From: Cryptomeria japonica
Lineage: Eukaryota; Streptophyta; Pinopsida; Cupressales; Cupressaceae
Direction of reading: 5' to 3'
Length of the DNA stretch: 64,000 nt
Assembly (NCBI RefSeq): GCF_030272615.1
Contig: NC_081415.1
Location: 105,537,796 to 105,601,795, forward strand
Part shown: positions 34,264 to 45,866 of the stretch, piece after piece
Layout of the letters: the number at the start of each line of letters is the position of its first letter
Position numbering within the stretch: the first letter of the stretch is position 1
Made by a program: the position numbers and the translations under genes
Notes under the pieces: generated by a model
Told to the model about the DNA's origin: nothing
The model's database searches: none
The model's input: the letters and a program-made list of their open reading frames with translations, nothing else

Positions 34264-36260
34264 CTTATGAATTACGGTTTGGACATACACCTACTGTTAA
34301 ATATTTTAGAATTTTTGGAATTAAATGTTATATCAAAAGGGATGATTCAATTGGGAAGTTTTATCCTAGATGTGATGAAGGATTATTTCTGGTTATTCTA
34401 ATCAAAGCAAAACATATAGATGTTATAATAAAAGATTGCAAAAAATTGTGAAAAGTGAAAATGTGAAAGTGGATGAGCAATACAAAAATCAATCTATATC
34501 ATATGATAGGGAACCGGTAGTGGAAATGATCATAACTGAACTGACAATGCCTCAATCAACATAGGACATTGAAACTATTGCACCGACACAGTTAGAAAAT
34601 TCATCTATGATTGATGATCAGATCAGTAAACCTGAAGTTTAGAAGACTCCAAGGTATGTAAGATTAAATCACTCTGAAGATCAAATCATTGGAGATAGGA
34701 ACAACAGAGTTATGACAAGAAGAAGATTGGCAAATGAAGAGGTTTGTTTTATTTCTCAAGTTGAACTGATATTTGTTATTGAATCTTGTAAAGATAAACA
34801 TTGGTTAAAGGCTATGAAAGATGAATTAGATCAGATAGAAAATAATGAGACTTGGACTTTAGTTCCCCGACCTAAAAATAAGAATGTTATAGGAACTAAA
34901 TGGGTTTTTAGAAATAAACTAAATGAGGATGGTCAAGTTATAAGAAACAAGGCTAGACTGGTTTGTAAAATATACTCTCAAAAGGAAGGAATTGATTATG
35001 GTGAGACTTTTGCACCTATAGCTAGAATTGAAGTTGTTAGACTATTTCTTGCCTATGCAACTTATAAGAACTACAAGGTTTATCAAATAGATGTTAAATG
35101 TGCAATTTTGAATGGTAAACTTGAAGAAGAGGTATACATTGAGCAGCCTAATATTTTTCATTGACAGATGATAAGGATATGGTTTGTAGGTTAAAGAAAG
35201 CATTATATGGATTGAAACAAGCTCCTAGAGCTTGGTATGCAAGATTGGATAAATATCTTTTGAAGCTTGGTTTTACTAAAGGCAGTGCTGACAGTAATTT
35301 GTATTACAAAATTATTGATGATGATATTCTAATTATTGAAGTGTTTGTTGATGATATCATTTTTGGAGGAGAAGATAAATTGTGCATGGAATTTGCTAAC
35401 AACATGAAGAATGAATTTGAAATGTCCATGATTGGTGAAATGAAATTTTTCTTAGGTTTGCAGATTACTCAAACTGACAAAGGCATCTTTATTTGTCAAA
35501 CAAAGTATCTAAGGGAATTGTTGAAGAAGTTTGGTATGGATAATTCCAAACCGGTAATTACTCCTATGGTGACAAGTGAGAAATTATCTATCAAAGATAC
35601 ATTTGTATCGGTAAATTCAACAAGGTATAAGTCTATGATTGGTGGCTTGTTATATCTAACTCAAACTAGACTAGATATTATGAATGTTGTGAGTATTATT
35701 TCAAGATATCAAATTAATCCTAAAGAAAATGATGAATGTGCAGTAAAGAGGATATTTTGGTATCTACAAGGCACAACTGAATATGACTTATGATATTCTA
35801 GAGATGATAACTTCACTTTATGTGCATATACAAATTCAGATTGGGTAGGAGATATTGATGATAGGAAGAGAACTTCTAGTGGAGCTTTCTTTCTTGGAAA
35901 GAAACTGGTTTCATGGATCAACAAAAAATAGCCATGCATTTCTTTATCTACTATTGAAGCTAAATATGTTGCAGCAACAACTAACTGTACACAAGTCATG
36001 TGGATGAAGCAAATGTTGAAGGATATCAGGGTAAATTGTAGTGAACTGGTAGTTATCTATTGTGATAACTCTACAACTATTGACATGTCTAATAATCTGG
36101 TATTTCACTCTAAGACTAAGCACATATCAATAAAGTATAACTTTCTGAAGGACAAGGTAGAAGAAAAGGAAGTCAAATTGGTTTATGTGAACATTAAAGA
36201 GTAGATTGTCGATATATTCATTAAACCATTGTCTAAAGAATCATTTGAGTATTTGAGAGA
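34264..36260 (+). pseudogene. Element G integrase C-terminus, RT and RNase H
   Basis: It continues the integrase gene with PYELRFGHTPTVKYFRIFG and the IGKFYPRCDEG block. The linker runs to about 34700. RT starts near 34712: TKWVFRNKLNEDGQVIRNK, VYQIDVKCAILNG (35085), LKQAPRAWYARLDKYL (35213), FVDDIIFGGEDKLCMEF (about 35345, catalytic DD intact) and FFLGLQI. RNase H follows with DIDDRKRTSSGAFFLG, IYCDNSTTIDMSNN (36058) and HISIKYNFLKDKV (36123). In-frame stops are at about 35161, 35791, 35929-35931 and 36202; several are TAG at Gln positions. Confidence 0.9.
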
Positions 36261-36376
36261 CACATTGGGGGTTTCTGCCCCTCTGACAAAGACTTGATTG
36301 ATGTAGTTTGGCATCAATCCGACATGCATTATCAAAGATACTATTCATTCTAACATTGATGAGTGGTGCTACTACT

Positions 36377-36613
36377 CAGGGGGAGTAGTCAACTTTGAGA
36401 TTCATAGAATTTTGATATCTATGTCATATCTCTGGCATTGATGTCAAAGGGGGAGAGATATTTATGTGAAAAAGAAAACTTAAGAGCTATACAAAGATAT
36501 TATTCAAAGGGGGAGTTTGTTGGTTGTCTTCCATTGGGGAAGACTTGTTTGACATTTCTTGGTACTTAGATGTTTTTCACATCTAGTGTTGCCATCAATG
36601 CCAAAGGGGGAGA
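36377..36613 (+). promoter_or_regulatory. Four polypurine tracts before the element G 3' LTR
   Basis: The core AAAGGGGGAG or CAGGGGGAG occurs at 36377-36386, 36446-36458, 36506-36515 and 36603-36613. The last lies directly before the LTR and is the expected primer for plus-strand synthesis. The others are spaced 60-100 bp apart upstream, in the non-coding tail after pol. Confidence 0.75.
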
Positions 36614-36614
36614 T

Positions 36615-37252
36615 TGTTAAAAATATGGAATTATTGATTATGTGTTGTATTGATGTTTCGTTATTGATGTCAACACTAGTTGTTATGGTAGGTTTTGGTT
36701 ACCGGTAGAAGATCTAGTGTTACCGGTAGAAGATCTAGTGTTACTGACAGTAGAGACTATCTGTTGGCACTTCCAATATGTTTGGATCAATGGGATGTGT
36801 TTGGTTATATGTGGTCCATGCTTCTAGAGCATGTCTTGGTCAGATGGTATTGACTTGGTAATCAGATACTATCATACACTCTAGTAAACCATTATCGGCA
36901 TAGGTTTAAGGTTTTATCGATAGAGCTTTTATTGAGAATCCTTGACAGGATGCATAAGTGGTGTTGGTGTGGTTTCTAGGATGCAGAAGATGTTCTCTGA
37001 TCATGATTCAACCAGGTGGAGACATTGCTTTGGCATGGTGGACCCAAAATAGATCTGGTGCCTATCTAGGTTATGGACTGATATCATGTTAAGGTGCTCT
37101 CTACACGCTACAGGGATAATCTATCGATTGGTTAATGTTATTTTGGTTTAAAGCTGACATGGCATATCACTGTAATATGGATATATGTAATGAGCTCATT
37201 GTAATATCTTTTTGGTGGCCGACATAATTGGTTCAAGCCTTAGGGTTGGTAT
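36615..37252 (+). repeat. Element G 3' LTR, left part
   Basis: It starts TGTTAAAAATATGG right after the polypurine tract and aligns with 29167 onward. It has a 21-bp tandem duplication near 36703-36745 (ACCGGTAGAAGATCTAGTGTT twice). It is cut at GGTAT (37248-37252), the target duplication of element D; it resumes at 49471. Confidence 0.9.
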
Positions 37253-37986
37253 TGTAGACACCTAAAATTGTCTTGTCTAATTAAATAAATATCTTTATTT
37301 ATTTAATTAATTCATTTATCCTCTTCTAGCCTATTTCTCATTTAAATAAATATATTTATTTATTTATTTATTTAAATTATCCTTTTCCTAAATTAAAGAA
37401 ATACTTTTATTTATTTAATTGATCCCACTTCTTCTATTAATTAAATAAATCTTTATTTATTTAATTAATTCATTAACCTTTTCTACCTATGACACATGTC
37501 ATTCATCTCTTAATTCCTACACTACCTACCCTCTTATTATTTTATTATTTCCTTTACCTACCCTCTAATCATAGCCGACCATTTATCTTTTACACCTCTC
37601 AATCTTATCCCTCCATTTCTTATAGTGTCTTCTATATAAGGAGATGCTTTCTTCATCATCAACCCTGATCAATTCCTACCCGACTATGCTTTCGAACTTT
37701 CATATGCGATCAAGCCTACTTGCAATGACATTTTCATTCTTTGTTGAGCTCTTGTGCACACATAAAATCTGAGAGCAAATATATCAAGCAAGATCAATGG
37801 AGATAGGAAGAATGGAGATCCAAACCCTATTGGACATGTGATGGTATAATCTTTGTGATTTCATTTGATTTGCATTGTCCTAGGTAATCTTCATATGTTA
37901 TGGTGGATCTTTGCTGTTGTTAGGCTAGGGTTTTGTGGTTGAATTCATTGTCTTTCAATATTGTTTATCCACTTTCACCATAAACA
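37253..37986 (+). repeat. Element D 5' LTR
   Basis: 734 bp, from TGTAGACACCTAAAATTG to CCACTTTCACCATAAACA. U3 contains an array of AT-rich palindromes made of TAATTAAATAAAT and its complement (37278-37475). The TATA box is TATATAAGG at about 37633. The 3' copy is at 48696-49470. Confidence 0.95.
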
Positions 37987-37989
37987 TTT

Positions 37990-38006
37990 TGGCACGCCCG
38001 ATGGGA
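37990..38006 (+). promoter_or_regulatory. Candidate primer binding site of element D
   Basis: TGGCACGCCCGATGGGA lies three bases after the LTR end. The position and TGG start fit a PBS. I cannot name the tRNA with certainty. Confidence 0.6.
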
Positions 38007-40078
38007 CTCTTGTCCCTTTTGCATTTAACATCTTTTGTTGTAGATTTTGTGCTTTTGAAGTTGCAGATTTGACATTTTTGACAACATTTCAACATTTTCG
38101 CGTCTGTGTTCCCTAATTGCATCTATGAGGCCTCCAGAAATGTCTATGTTCACGAGCCGTGTCTGTGTTTAGGAGCCACGTATGTGTCAGATCTAGGCGT
38201 GTTTGCTTATTTATATAGCGTTTGTGTTACTAATAACTACGTCTGTGTTCAATTTTTGCATTTCGATTTCTTTGAGTTAGTTTTTCGTCATTCGGATTTC
38301 AAATCTGGTTTATATTGAGCTAACATTTTTAGATCTAGCTAACAAAATTGGTGCAGCTTGTTTTGAAAGCAAAAACGCATTGTTGAAGGCCCCTATTTCA
38401 CAAAGTCTTTTGGATCTAAAATTTACCTAACTTGTGTGCTTGCAGGAAGGGGTGATCATTTGAAACAATCCAAACTACTAATAGATCTTTGTTGCAGGAC
38501 CTTGGCAAGGGTTTTTGATCTTTATTATGTATCTTGTTTTTATAGACTAGCAAACACTTCAATTGGTGCACTAAAATTGAACCAATGTCTTTTGTGTCTT
38601 GAGCAATAGGCTCTTTTTGTTTGATCTCTAGAGGGTCTGTCTCCCCATGTGGTCATTAGGACTACTAGTGAGGAGAGAAGGACCCAAGTGGTAGCGAGGA
38701 AAACCCACCTCTTCTGAACCACTATAAACAACTGTATCCATGGTGAAAACTATGGATAACGTGTGTTGATTAGTTCATACTGACACTATGTCTCCCCATA
38801 AACCCATTTGATCAAATTTATTTGATCAGTTGTAGGGTGTAACCCCTACCAGCTGGGAGCCTTTTGTATTTACAAAGCTGAAAGTGCCGCATGTATGGCC
38901 ACATGAGCAGATGCCCTTACTAGAACCTTTTTGTTTTAGAAGCCAAAATCCTTCTAGTTGTTGGGTTAGGAGGTCGGACCTCTGGAGTGACCCACACACA
39001 TACAGTTCTTAGTAGAGATACAAAGTTTGCCACGGGGAGTTTTTGTGGAGACTGATGCTTGGCTTCCTTGAGAAGTGAGTGTCGAGGGTGGAGCTGGTGG
39101 GGTCAAGAATATAAGTATCTGCTCTAAATAGCCTAGCCTCAGAGGAAACCCCATGTGGGATCAACAACTATTGTCCTGGCCAGCCATAAGAATTGTGCTT
39201 GTCTTATTTTGAACAATCAAATATTCAAGACCAAACATCAAAACATTGTGTCTTTTGTGTCTTCAAGTGTATGCAAAACAATTTTACATCAAACAGCACA
39301 CTTTCTTTCGAGTCATTTTGAGTCTAAACACTTGAAACATTGAGTCCTCATCAACATTGTGTCCTCTTGTCATGGAAAATAGTCAAACATTCAGATTTGG
39401 TCACAACAAAACAATTTCACAGATTGGAAAAATTGCACTCTATTTTCAGAAATGTGTCTGTGTTTGACAGAGTCATGTCTATGTCATATAACCGCATCTG
39501 TGAAGGGCAGAAACGTGTATGTGTTCTCTTGAGCAACATTGCATTTACAAAATCTTAGAAACACGTCTATGTTTGATAGATTCATGTCTATGTCAAGAAT
39601 TCGCATCTATGAAGTATACAGGCACGTCTGTGTTCAGAATTGAAAAAATTTTACAGTCCAGCAAACAAGAACAGTCAATTTCAGACTTATTAAGCTTCGT
39701 AAGCTATCTCTTCAGGTTTTCATCTAGAATTCAACCTGTCTTTGAGTCTCACAAAGTCCATCATTGATTTACACCTTACATTACATTCACATTTGTCTAA
39801 ACTTGAGTCAAAAGGTCACTTGCTTGTCCTCATCCTGCTTTGTCAACACACTACATACAACAACATTTTGCCAAGTGGTCCCTCATCAAGGTCTATCACC
39901 TTTGGGTATCATTTTGTCTTACTTAGAGTCAAGGTCAACTTACCTCATCAAGAGAAACTATCATCTCTTTGGACATTGCAAGTAAACCTCGGATTCATTT
40001 ACATTCCATCCAACTCTTGGTCTTCCATACTCTTTCCATTTTCATCTAGTCTCACACATCTTGGTCAAGACCTAGTTC
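38007..40078 (+). other. Element D leader, non-coding
   Basis: Three parts are visible. 38090-38290 and 39440-39640 contain many copies of an 11-bp word like CGTCTGTGTTC. 38520-39185 is the leader block shared with element B. 39640-40078 has no recognised feature. Open frames such as 39742-40086 lack similarity to anything and are probably chance. Confidence 0.65.
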
Positions 40079-41800
40079 ATGGTTGAAACCCATTCCCAAA
40101 AATCTAGGAGAGAAGCTAAAGAGGCTCAAGAGTATGCAAACATAAGTTCCTATGAGTATGACAATGATATCTTTTTCAATTCTGATCATACCACACTACC
40201 TGACATGGATGCCTATAGAAACATTCCAAATGTTGAGAACATGGACACTACAAACAACAATGATACATACAATGACAATATGGACAACATTTCAGTACAT
40301 TCAGCAGAAGTGGAAGACTCCATTATGGATCCCCGTTTCAATAGATTGGTTGAGGAAATAATGAGGAGAGATAGACAATACTTCTTACAAGTGATGGCAC
40401 AAAGTGGAGCCAAGATACCTCATGATTTTGACATGTCTCAAATAATGGAAAATCGACCTTGACAAAAACCTCACCTCAACATGGATCAAAGGAAGCCTAA
40501 TAGTGGAGGCAATAGAGGACCACATCTTGTGCCTGAATCACCATCATCTTTGTTTCAAAAACCAGAGGTCCCATACACACATGGTCAAGCATATTATACT
40601 CACCTTCGCAGACCATTATGGAAGTCTTATGCAGAAAAATATACTCAATCACATACCAATGCTAAGGACCAACCACCAAAGCAATTGGATATCTAAAGAC
40701 ATGTTCAAAATTTGGACACAAGGAAACCCCGCGTCAAATTTGGGGGCAACACATTAGAACAAACTCATGACATGCCTATAGAGTATGGTATACATGGACA
40801 AAGTAGATATTCCATTCCTCATCATGACTCTATACCAAGTGGTCCATATATGCAGCATCATTATAGACCTCCTCCATATGAACATGTGTATGATCAGTAT
40901 CATCCATATATGCAACATGCTCCTCCTCCACACAGTGTTTTAGGCATGGGATATGCTCTAAGAAGTTGATATCCACCTAAGAACAATTTGGAACAACAAA
41001 TTAAGGACTTACAAAAGAAAATGGAGGACATAAATACACCGAAGCCAACTTACACAATGGGAGACATATGTCCCTATCCATTTGACAAAAGCATTCCAAT
41101 GCCTCCATTTCATACACACTTTGTGACACCTAAGTTTGATAAGTACAGAGGAAAAGGGGATCCTAAGACACATATAAGACAATTTTTCATAGCTTGCATT
41201 GAGGTAGCAGCAAAAGAGACATATTTGATGAGATTATTCCCACAGAGCTTAGGTGATCAAGCTATGGAATGGTTCTCTCAACTTCCACCTGGAATTAAGT
41301 CATGGGGTGACTTAGCAGAGAAATTTATCTAGTATTTCTCATCCAACATAGAGATAGACATATTAGTCACTACTTTGTGCAACACCAAGCAAAAGGATGG
41401 AGAGTCTTTTTCATCATTTTTACAAAGATGGAGGAATCTAGCCAGCAGATGCTCTTGTGAAATTCCACAAAAAAAATGGTAGAGATGTTCACTCAGAATG
41501 TTAACAAAGACATTGGTTATGACTTGAGAAAATCTTGTTTGTCCACCTTCAAGGACGTCATTAAAAAAGGCTTAGTAATAGAGAAAGTCCTAATTGAGTA
41601 AGGCATTATCAAAATATTTAAAGAAAACAAAGATGACTTTAAAGGAAAAGACAAGCCAAGATTTTGGAACAAAAACAAGAACACAGTCAATAATGGTGTT
41701 GTTGATGCCAATATAGTGCGACCTAAAAAAAAAATTTCCGGATCAAGCTCTACAAACAATCAGGTGAATACTCAAACAACTTCCAAATCATGAAGGAAGT
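40079..41800 (+). pseudogene. Element D gag
   Basis: The ATG at 40079 opens a frame with acidic, Asn/Asp-rich N-terminal sequence, then a Pro/His/Tyr-rich part. The retrotransposon-gag capsid domain is at about 41130-41330 (KFDKYRGKGDPKTHIRQFF, WFSQLPPGIKSWGDLAEKF). The matrix/capsid product would package the element RNA. In-frame stops occur at about 40460, 40694, 40967 and 41331, and a frame change near the A8 run at 41471 leads into the next ORF. Given the young LTRs, the stops may be recent, or gag too may have been supplied in trans. Confidence 0.8.
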
Positions 41801-41808
41801 ACACTCCA

Positions 41809-43014
41809 TTGGGAGAACCACTAGAATTAGTTTTCAAGAAGCTAGTGGCAAACAAAATAATAACAATTCCAGATTTGCCTCCATATGAGCCAAAGGTTAA
41901 ACCAAATTGGTGGAATGATGATGAGTATTGTGAATTTCATAAGAGCAAGGGTCATAAAATAGGAAATTGTCATCAACTAAAGAACATCATACAAGATCTT
42001 ATTGATAGAGGTGACATTGAGTTTGAGGGACACTCATCCAATCAAGAACATGAAATGTTTAAAGAACCATTCCCAAAACATGACAAGGGAAAAGCTAAAG
42101 CCACAGATGACCAAACCAACTATACCAGAGCATCTTATAACTATGATTCAACTATCAATCACATTTTGATGGACAATTATGTCTCTACCATTATCATCAA
42201 GGACAAAATGCCTGAGAATTCTACCCAAAGACCCAAGATCGTCCTGAAAGGAATTGGATCTTCTTCCAAACCTACCTCTGAATGTAATGTTACAACTCGT
42301 CAAGGTAAATTCACTTTGCAAGGTGCTCCAGCTAAAAACACTGCTTCTTCATCAACCAAGCCTAAGTATGACCTTGTAGAACAGTTAGGGAAGATACCCA
42401 CGCTTATCTCCATCCTTGAGCTTTTACGCATATCCCCCGCACATAAAGCTATTCTAGACAAAATCTTGAGAGACACTTCGGTCCCTACTAATCTAAACAT
42501 GGACCAGTTTCAATCCATGGTGGGATACCTTTCCGTTCCACATTCCCTTACATTCACAAAAGCCAATGACACCTCCGTAAGTCAGCCACATAATGCACCA
42601 TTACATATTGAAGCCTTCCTACACAAACATCGAATAAAACAAGTCCTGATAGATGGAGGGGCTAGTCTCAATATATGTACTTTGAACACAATAATACAAT
42701 TGGGATATTCAGACAAAGTTGTGAATGCTACAAACAAAATTACCATCAAGGCATATGATGACGAAGAGCACTCATCCAAGGGCACAGTCACCTTAGCTCT
42801 CAGAGTAGGGCCAATTAAAAAGGACGTGGTTTGTCAAGTCCTTGATCTAGATCTCACATACAACATACTCTTGGGATGCCAATGGATTCATGAAATGAGA
42901 GTTGTTCCCTCAACATATCATCGATGTATCAAGTTTCCTCATAATGGAGTTGAAGTAACCATCAAAGCTAATCCAAATCCATTCATATATTGCAACAACC
43001 TATGGTCAAGGTAA
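41809..43014 (+). CDS. Element D gag C-terminus and aspartic protease
   Basis: An open frame of 401 residues. Residues 40-75 hold a zinc-finger-like block CEFHKSKGHKIGNC followed by LKNIIQDLIDRG. Near residue 280 lies the protease active site VLIDGGASLNICT (D-G-G-A form). Near residue 355 comes LGCQWIHEMRVVPSTYHRC and PHNG, a block shared with elements F and the 10.4-13.0-kb fragment. The Met at 41809 is probably internal, since gag similarity continues upstream in another frame. The protease would mature gag. This is the longest open protein segment in D; activity is untested and the rest of pol is missing. Confidence 0.7.
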   Translation: MGEPLELVFKKLVANKIITIPDLPPYEPKVKPNWWNDDEYCEFHKSKGHKIGNCHQLKNIIQDLIDRGDIEFEGHSSNQEHEMFKEPFPKHDKGKAKATDDQTNYTRASYNYDSTINHILMDNYVSTIIIKDKMPENSTQRPKIVLKGIGSSSKPTSECNVTTRQGKFTLQGAPAKNTASSSTKPKYDLVEQLGKIPTLISILELLRISPAHKAILDKILRDTSVPTNLNMDQFQSMVGYLSVPHSLTFTKANDTSVSQPHNAPLHIEAFLHKHRIKQVLIDGGASLNICTLNTIIQLGYSDKVVNATNKITIKAYDDEEHSSKGTVTLALRVGPIKKDVVCQVLDLDLTYNILLGCQWIHEMRVVPSTYHRCIKFPHNGVEVTIKANPNPFIYCNNLWSR

Positions 43015-44214
43015 AAAATAACAATCCCAATCAATAGAGAAGTTGTTCCTTCATCAGCATATGTTGATCCAGAATCCTTGAAAGCTTCTACATCAAAACA
43101 AGCAGAGATCGAAGAAAAGTTCAAGATTAAAGACATGGGATGTGGTCAGTATATCTTTCATTTTGATCAACTCCCACTATCTCCTAAGGTATTCAGTCGA
43201 CAGGAACAATCTATAAAAAAATTGCAAGGAACTGGGTGTGAACCACCTAGTGTTGTGGCTACTAAGTCTAAATGCAAATCTCCTCTAGTGGTGCAAGCAG
43301 CTCTTGATATCAATAGTCCTAAGAGTGGTTCCAACAAAGAATCTATTGAGTGTATCGCCAGCCCTCTTAAGAACTCACATAGCCTTACCATATCATCCAC
43401 TCATTCCATTTCCACTCTACTCCCAGACTTGGATCAACAAGAATTAGAAAATCCCTTACTAATTGGGCATCAAAAATCAAGATTTGAAAAGAAAAATCTA
43501 AAAGTTGAAAATAAAGAGAAGTCCTTTAGTTCAAATCAAAATAAAAAGCTATTGGACTCTACAAAAATCAAAGTTAAAGATAAAAATCCTATGAAAGAAA
43601 AAGAACAAGAGTTGATCTCCCCTAATATCAAAATAACTGGGGACAAAAGTTCTAAAATTTCAAGTAAAAAAGAATACTTGTTGATCCTAAGTCTCCATCA
43701 TGCTATCCTACTTTCACTTCTTTTCGCAATCACAAGCCTTCATAACTCATCCGCTTCTTCCGCACATCCTTTCCCTTCTAGCGATACAACATGGACCTTT
43801 AATGGAGCTTCCTCAAGGGACTTTGTTATTAGGGATGCCCAAACTTCTTTAGGTGACACGCATATGGGCCTATGTAGTCCACACGCTAATAATTCTATCT
43901 CAATTCCTTTATCAAGGAAGACAATCACTCGAGATATACATCATTCAGTCAAGGAACAATGCAGCTATAATAACAAGGTAAAGTCTCGCACATTTGAGGT
44001 AGGTGACTTAGTTCTCAAAGAAAATCCTAAAAATTAGCAAGACAGAGAGAAGAAGGGCAAGTTTGAACCAAATTGGCTTGGTCCTTACATCATTATAGCA
44101 GTCTATGGATCCAGTGCATATCAGCTCTCAACCACAGAAGACAAACCTTTGGAGGATCCTACCAACAACATGCACCTTCGCAGGTTTTACACATATCTCT
44201 TCAGAGTATCCTAA
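43015..44214 (+). pseudogene. Element D linker fused to the integrase C-terminus
   Basis: After a stop at 43012, a 319-residue frame (43078-44037) starts with the post-protease region, then a Lys/Glu/Ser-rich stretch (43480-43670). A short hydrophobic stretch follows (LLILSLHHAILLSLLFAIT, about 43680-43736), then at 43960-44030 NNKVKSRTFEVGDLVLKENP. That last motif is the C-terminal end of Ty3/gypsy integrase (compare KKVKGRHFEVGDLVLKANP in F at 58390). A TAG at 44036 precedes the remaining tail (WLGPYII, MHLRRFY). RT, RNase H and the integrase core are deleted between linker and tail. The hydrophobic stretch is not proof of a membrane protein. Confidence 0.75.
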
Positions 44215-44460
44215 TTCAAAAAGACAAAAAAAATTCAAAAAATTCAAAAATACAAAAAAATTCAAAAATTCAAAAAGACAAAAAAATCATAAAAAATAAA
44301 AAATCATTACTTGGTGAAAACCTGACAAACAGGCGCCTTGTAACACAAAAAAATTGAAAAACAAAAAAACATTTTGTCCAATGGTGAAAACCACTTTGGT
44401 GGCACCCTGGGCAAATACCATGGTGAAAACTAGGTCACCAGCGCCATGTGTAGAGACATT
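44215..44460 (+). other. Family 3' module of element D
   Basis: An A-rich tract of AAATTCAAAAA repeats (44216-44300) is followed by TTGGTGAAAACCTGACAAAC with GGCGCCTT, then AATGGTGAAAACCACTTTGG, GGCACCCTGGGCAAATACCA and TGGTGAAAACTAGG. The module begins right after the end of pol. It is also in B and F. Confidence 0.7.
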
Positions 44461-45866
44461 GTTCCTCCCTCCTTCAGGATTCCATTTCATCCATTCACTT
44501 TGCACACACTCACAACCTCTTCATCTATAATAAACATTCCTTTTCAGCCATTTCAGTCCATAATAAATCAGCCCCTATCTACGGCTAAGGAAAATCTCAT
44601 GTCTAGTGATGGGTGTGGAACTAAGAGCATCACATGTTTCGAGGAGTACAGTTTCTTCCAGCTTTCTTCAGTCTATCCACGCATAATCCGCAATAAAGCA
44701 ACATTTGCATCGCCGATCCATAATAAAGTTTCATCTTCTACGTAATAAAGTATCATTTGCATGGATTCAGTCAGTTTCAGATGAGACACATCAGCAACAA
44801 TGGGCTTCGACAAATCAAATCTTTCAATAGACTCAGACAACATTATGGTTCAGTGCTATCTATCCTTTTGTGAAAGTAAACATCGTGACCACAATCAAAA
44901 TAGACTTATACAAGTGACAAGGGACACTAAACTTGAGGACTACAGTGGATGTTGGTGTCGAGTCTTGGTTTTCTTTTGATTTTATCTTTTGGTGACATGT
45001 CTTTTAGCTTTTCCGGGATGTCTCTGACTAGATATTCTATCTCCAAGATGTCTTTGACTAGAAAGGCGAGGATGGGGTATCGTCACATATTTTTTCTTTG
45101 TTGTTTGTGGATTGTCTCTTAGTAATGCTATGACTTGTCCAAGGATATGAGGACACTATGAGTCTAGTATGAACTGGGGCATTCCTTGTTTGCAACTATC
45201 TTATCTCCATGCAAATGGGTACAATGACTTTCTGGGTTAAACATATGCCTTGACTATCATAACCTATCTTGCCATAATGAAGTTCAATGATGATAAAGCA
45301 CACGAAGCTCTTTCACTTTCATATATTCTATCTTCCATCCCCCTTTCTTGATTGAATTCCATCGTCCTTCTCGAGTCCATGTAGCCTACTATCACACGAC
45401 TGAGTATAATGACATACCAAAAACATTTTTATTTGATGTAGTTGTGCTTGCATTATCACATACTAAGCATTTCATACATACATATAGATATCACAATTAC
45501 ATCAAATCCTGCACACAATACATGTTAGCACATTCTACAATCTCATCATATTCATCTGCGTTTCATACATTCACATTTGCATTTGCATAAACATATTAAA
45601 AACATAAAAGAACAAAAATATTACATTTCCTCATGTACATATTTGCATCCATATCATAAGCATCTCATAGATACATAAAACATATAGAAGCATCACATAG
45701 ATACACATGCATATAGCTACCGCAAGAATCATCTCATATATATATATAATCGTAAGTGTCATGATACAATGATGTCAAAATCATATGGCTACAATCACCC
45801 AAAGGTGTCTACATCATCATACAAAATGGTACAAAACTGATACATAAGGAGCCCTCTAGGCTATGA
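44461..45866. other. Element D 3' region between the module and the antisense gene
   Basis: Non-coding. The right part (45590-45800) is rich in CATA/TACATA words and would be the 3' UTR of the antisense gene. Plus-strand frames here (for example 45348-45590) have no recognisable similarity. Confidence 0.45.

Noticed and set aside
39742-40086. Plus-strand frame of 114 residues before gag of D
   Set aside because: It overlaps the gag start in another frame, shows no similarity to known proteins, and its sequence is typical non-coding leader.
43680-43736. Envelope-like transmembrane segment in D
   Set aside because: A single hydrophobic stretch in the linker region of a non-autonomous element, with no signal peptide, glycosylation pattern or separate ORF. 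It is probably chance in a decayed frame.
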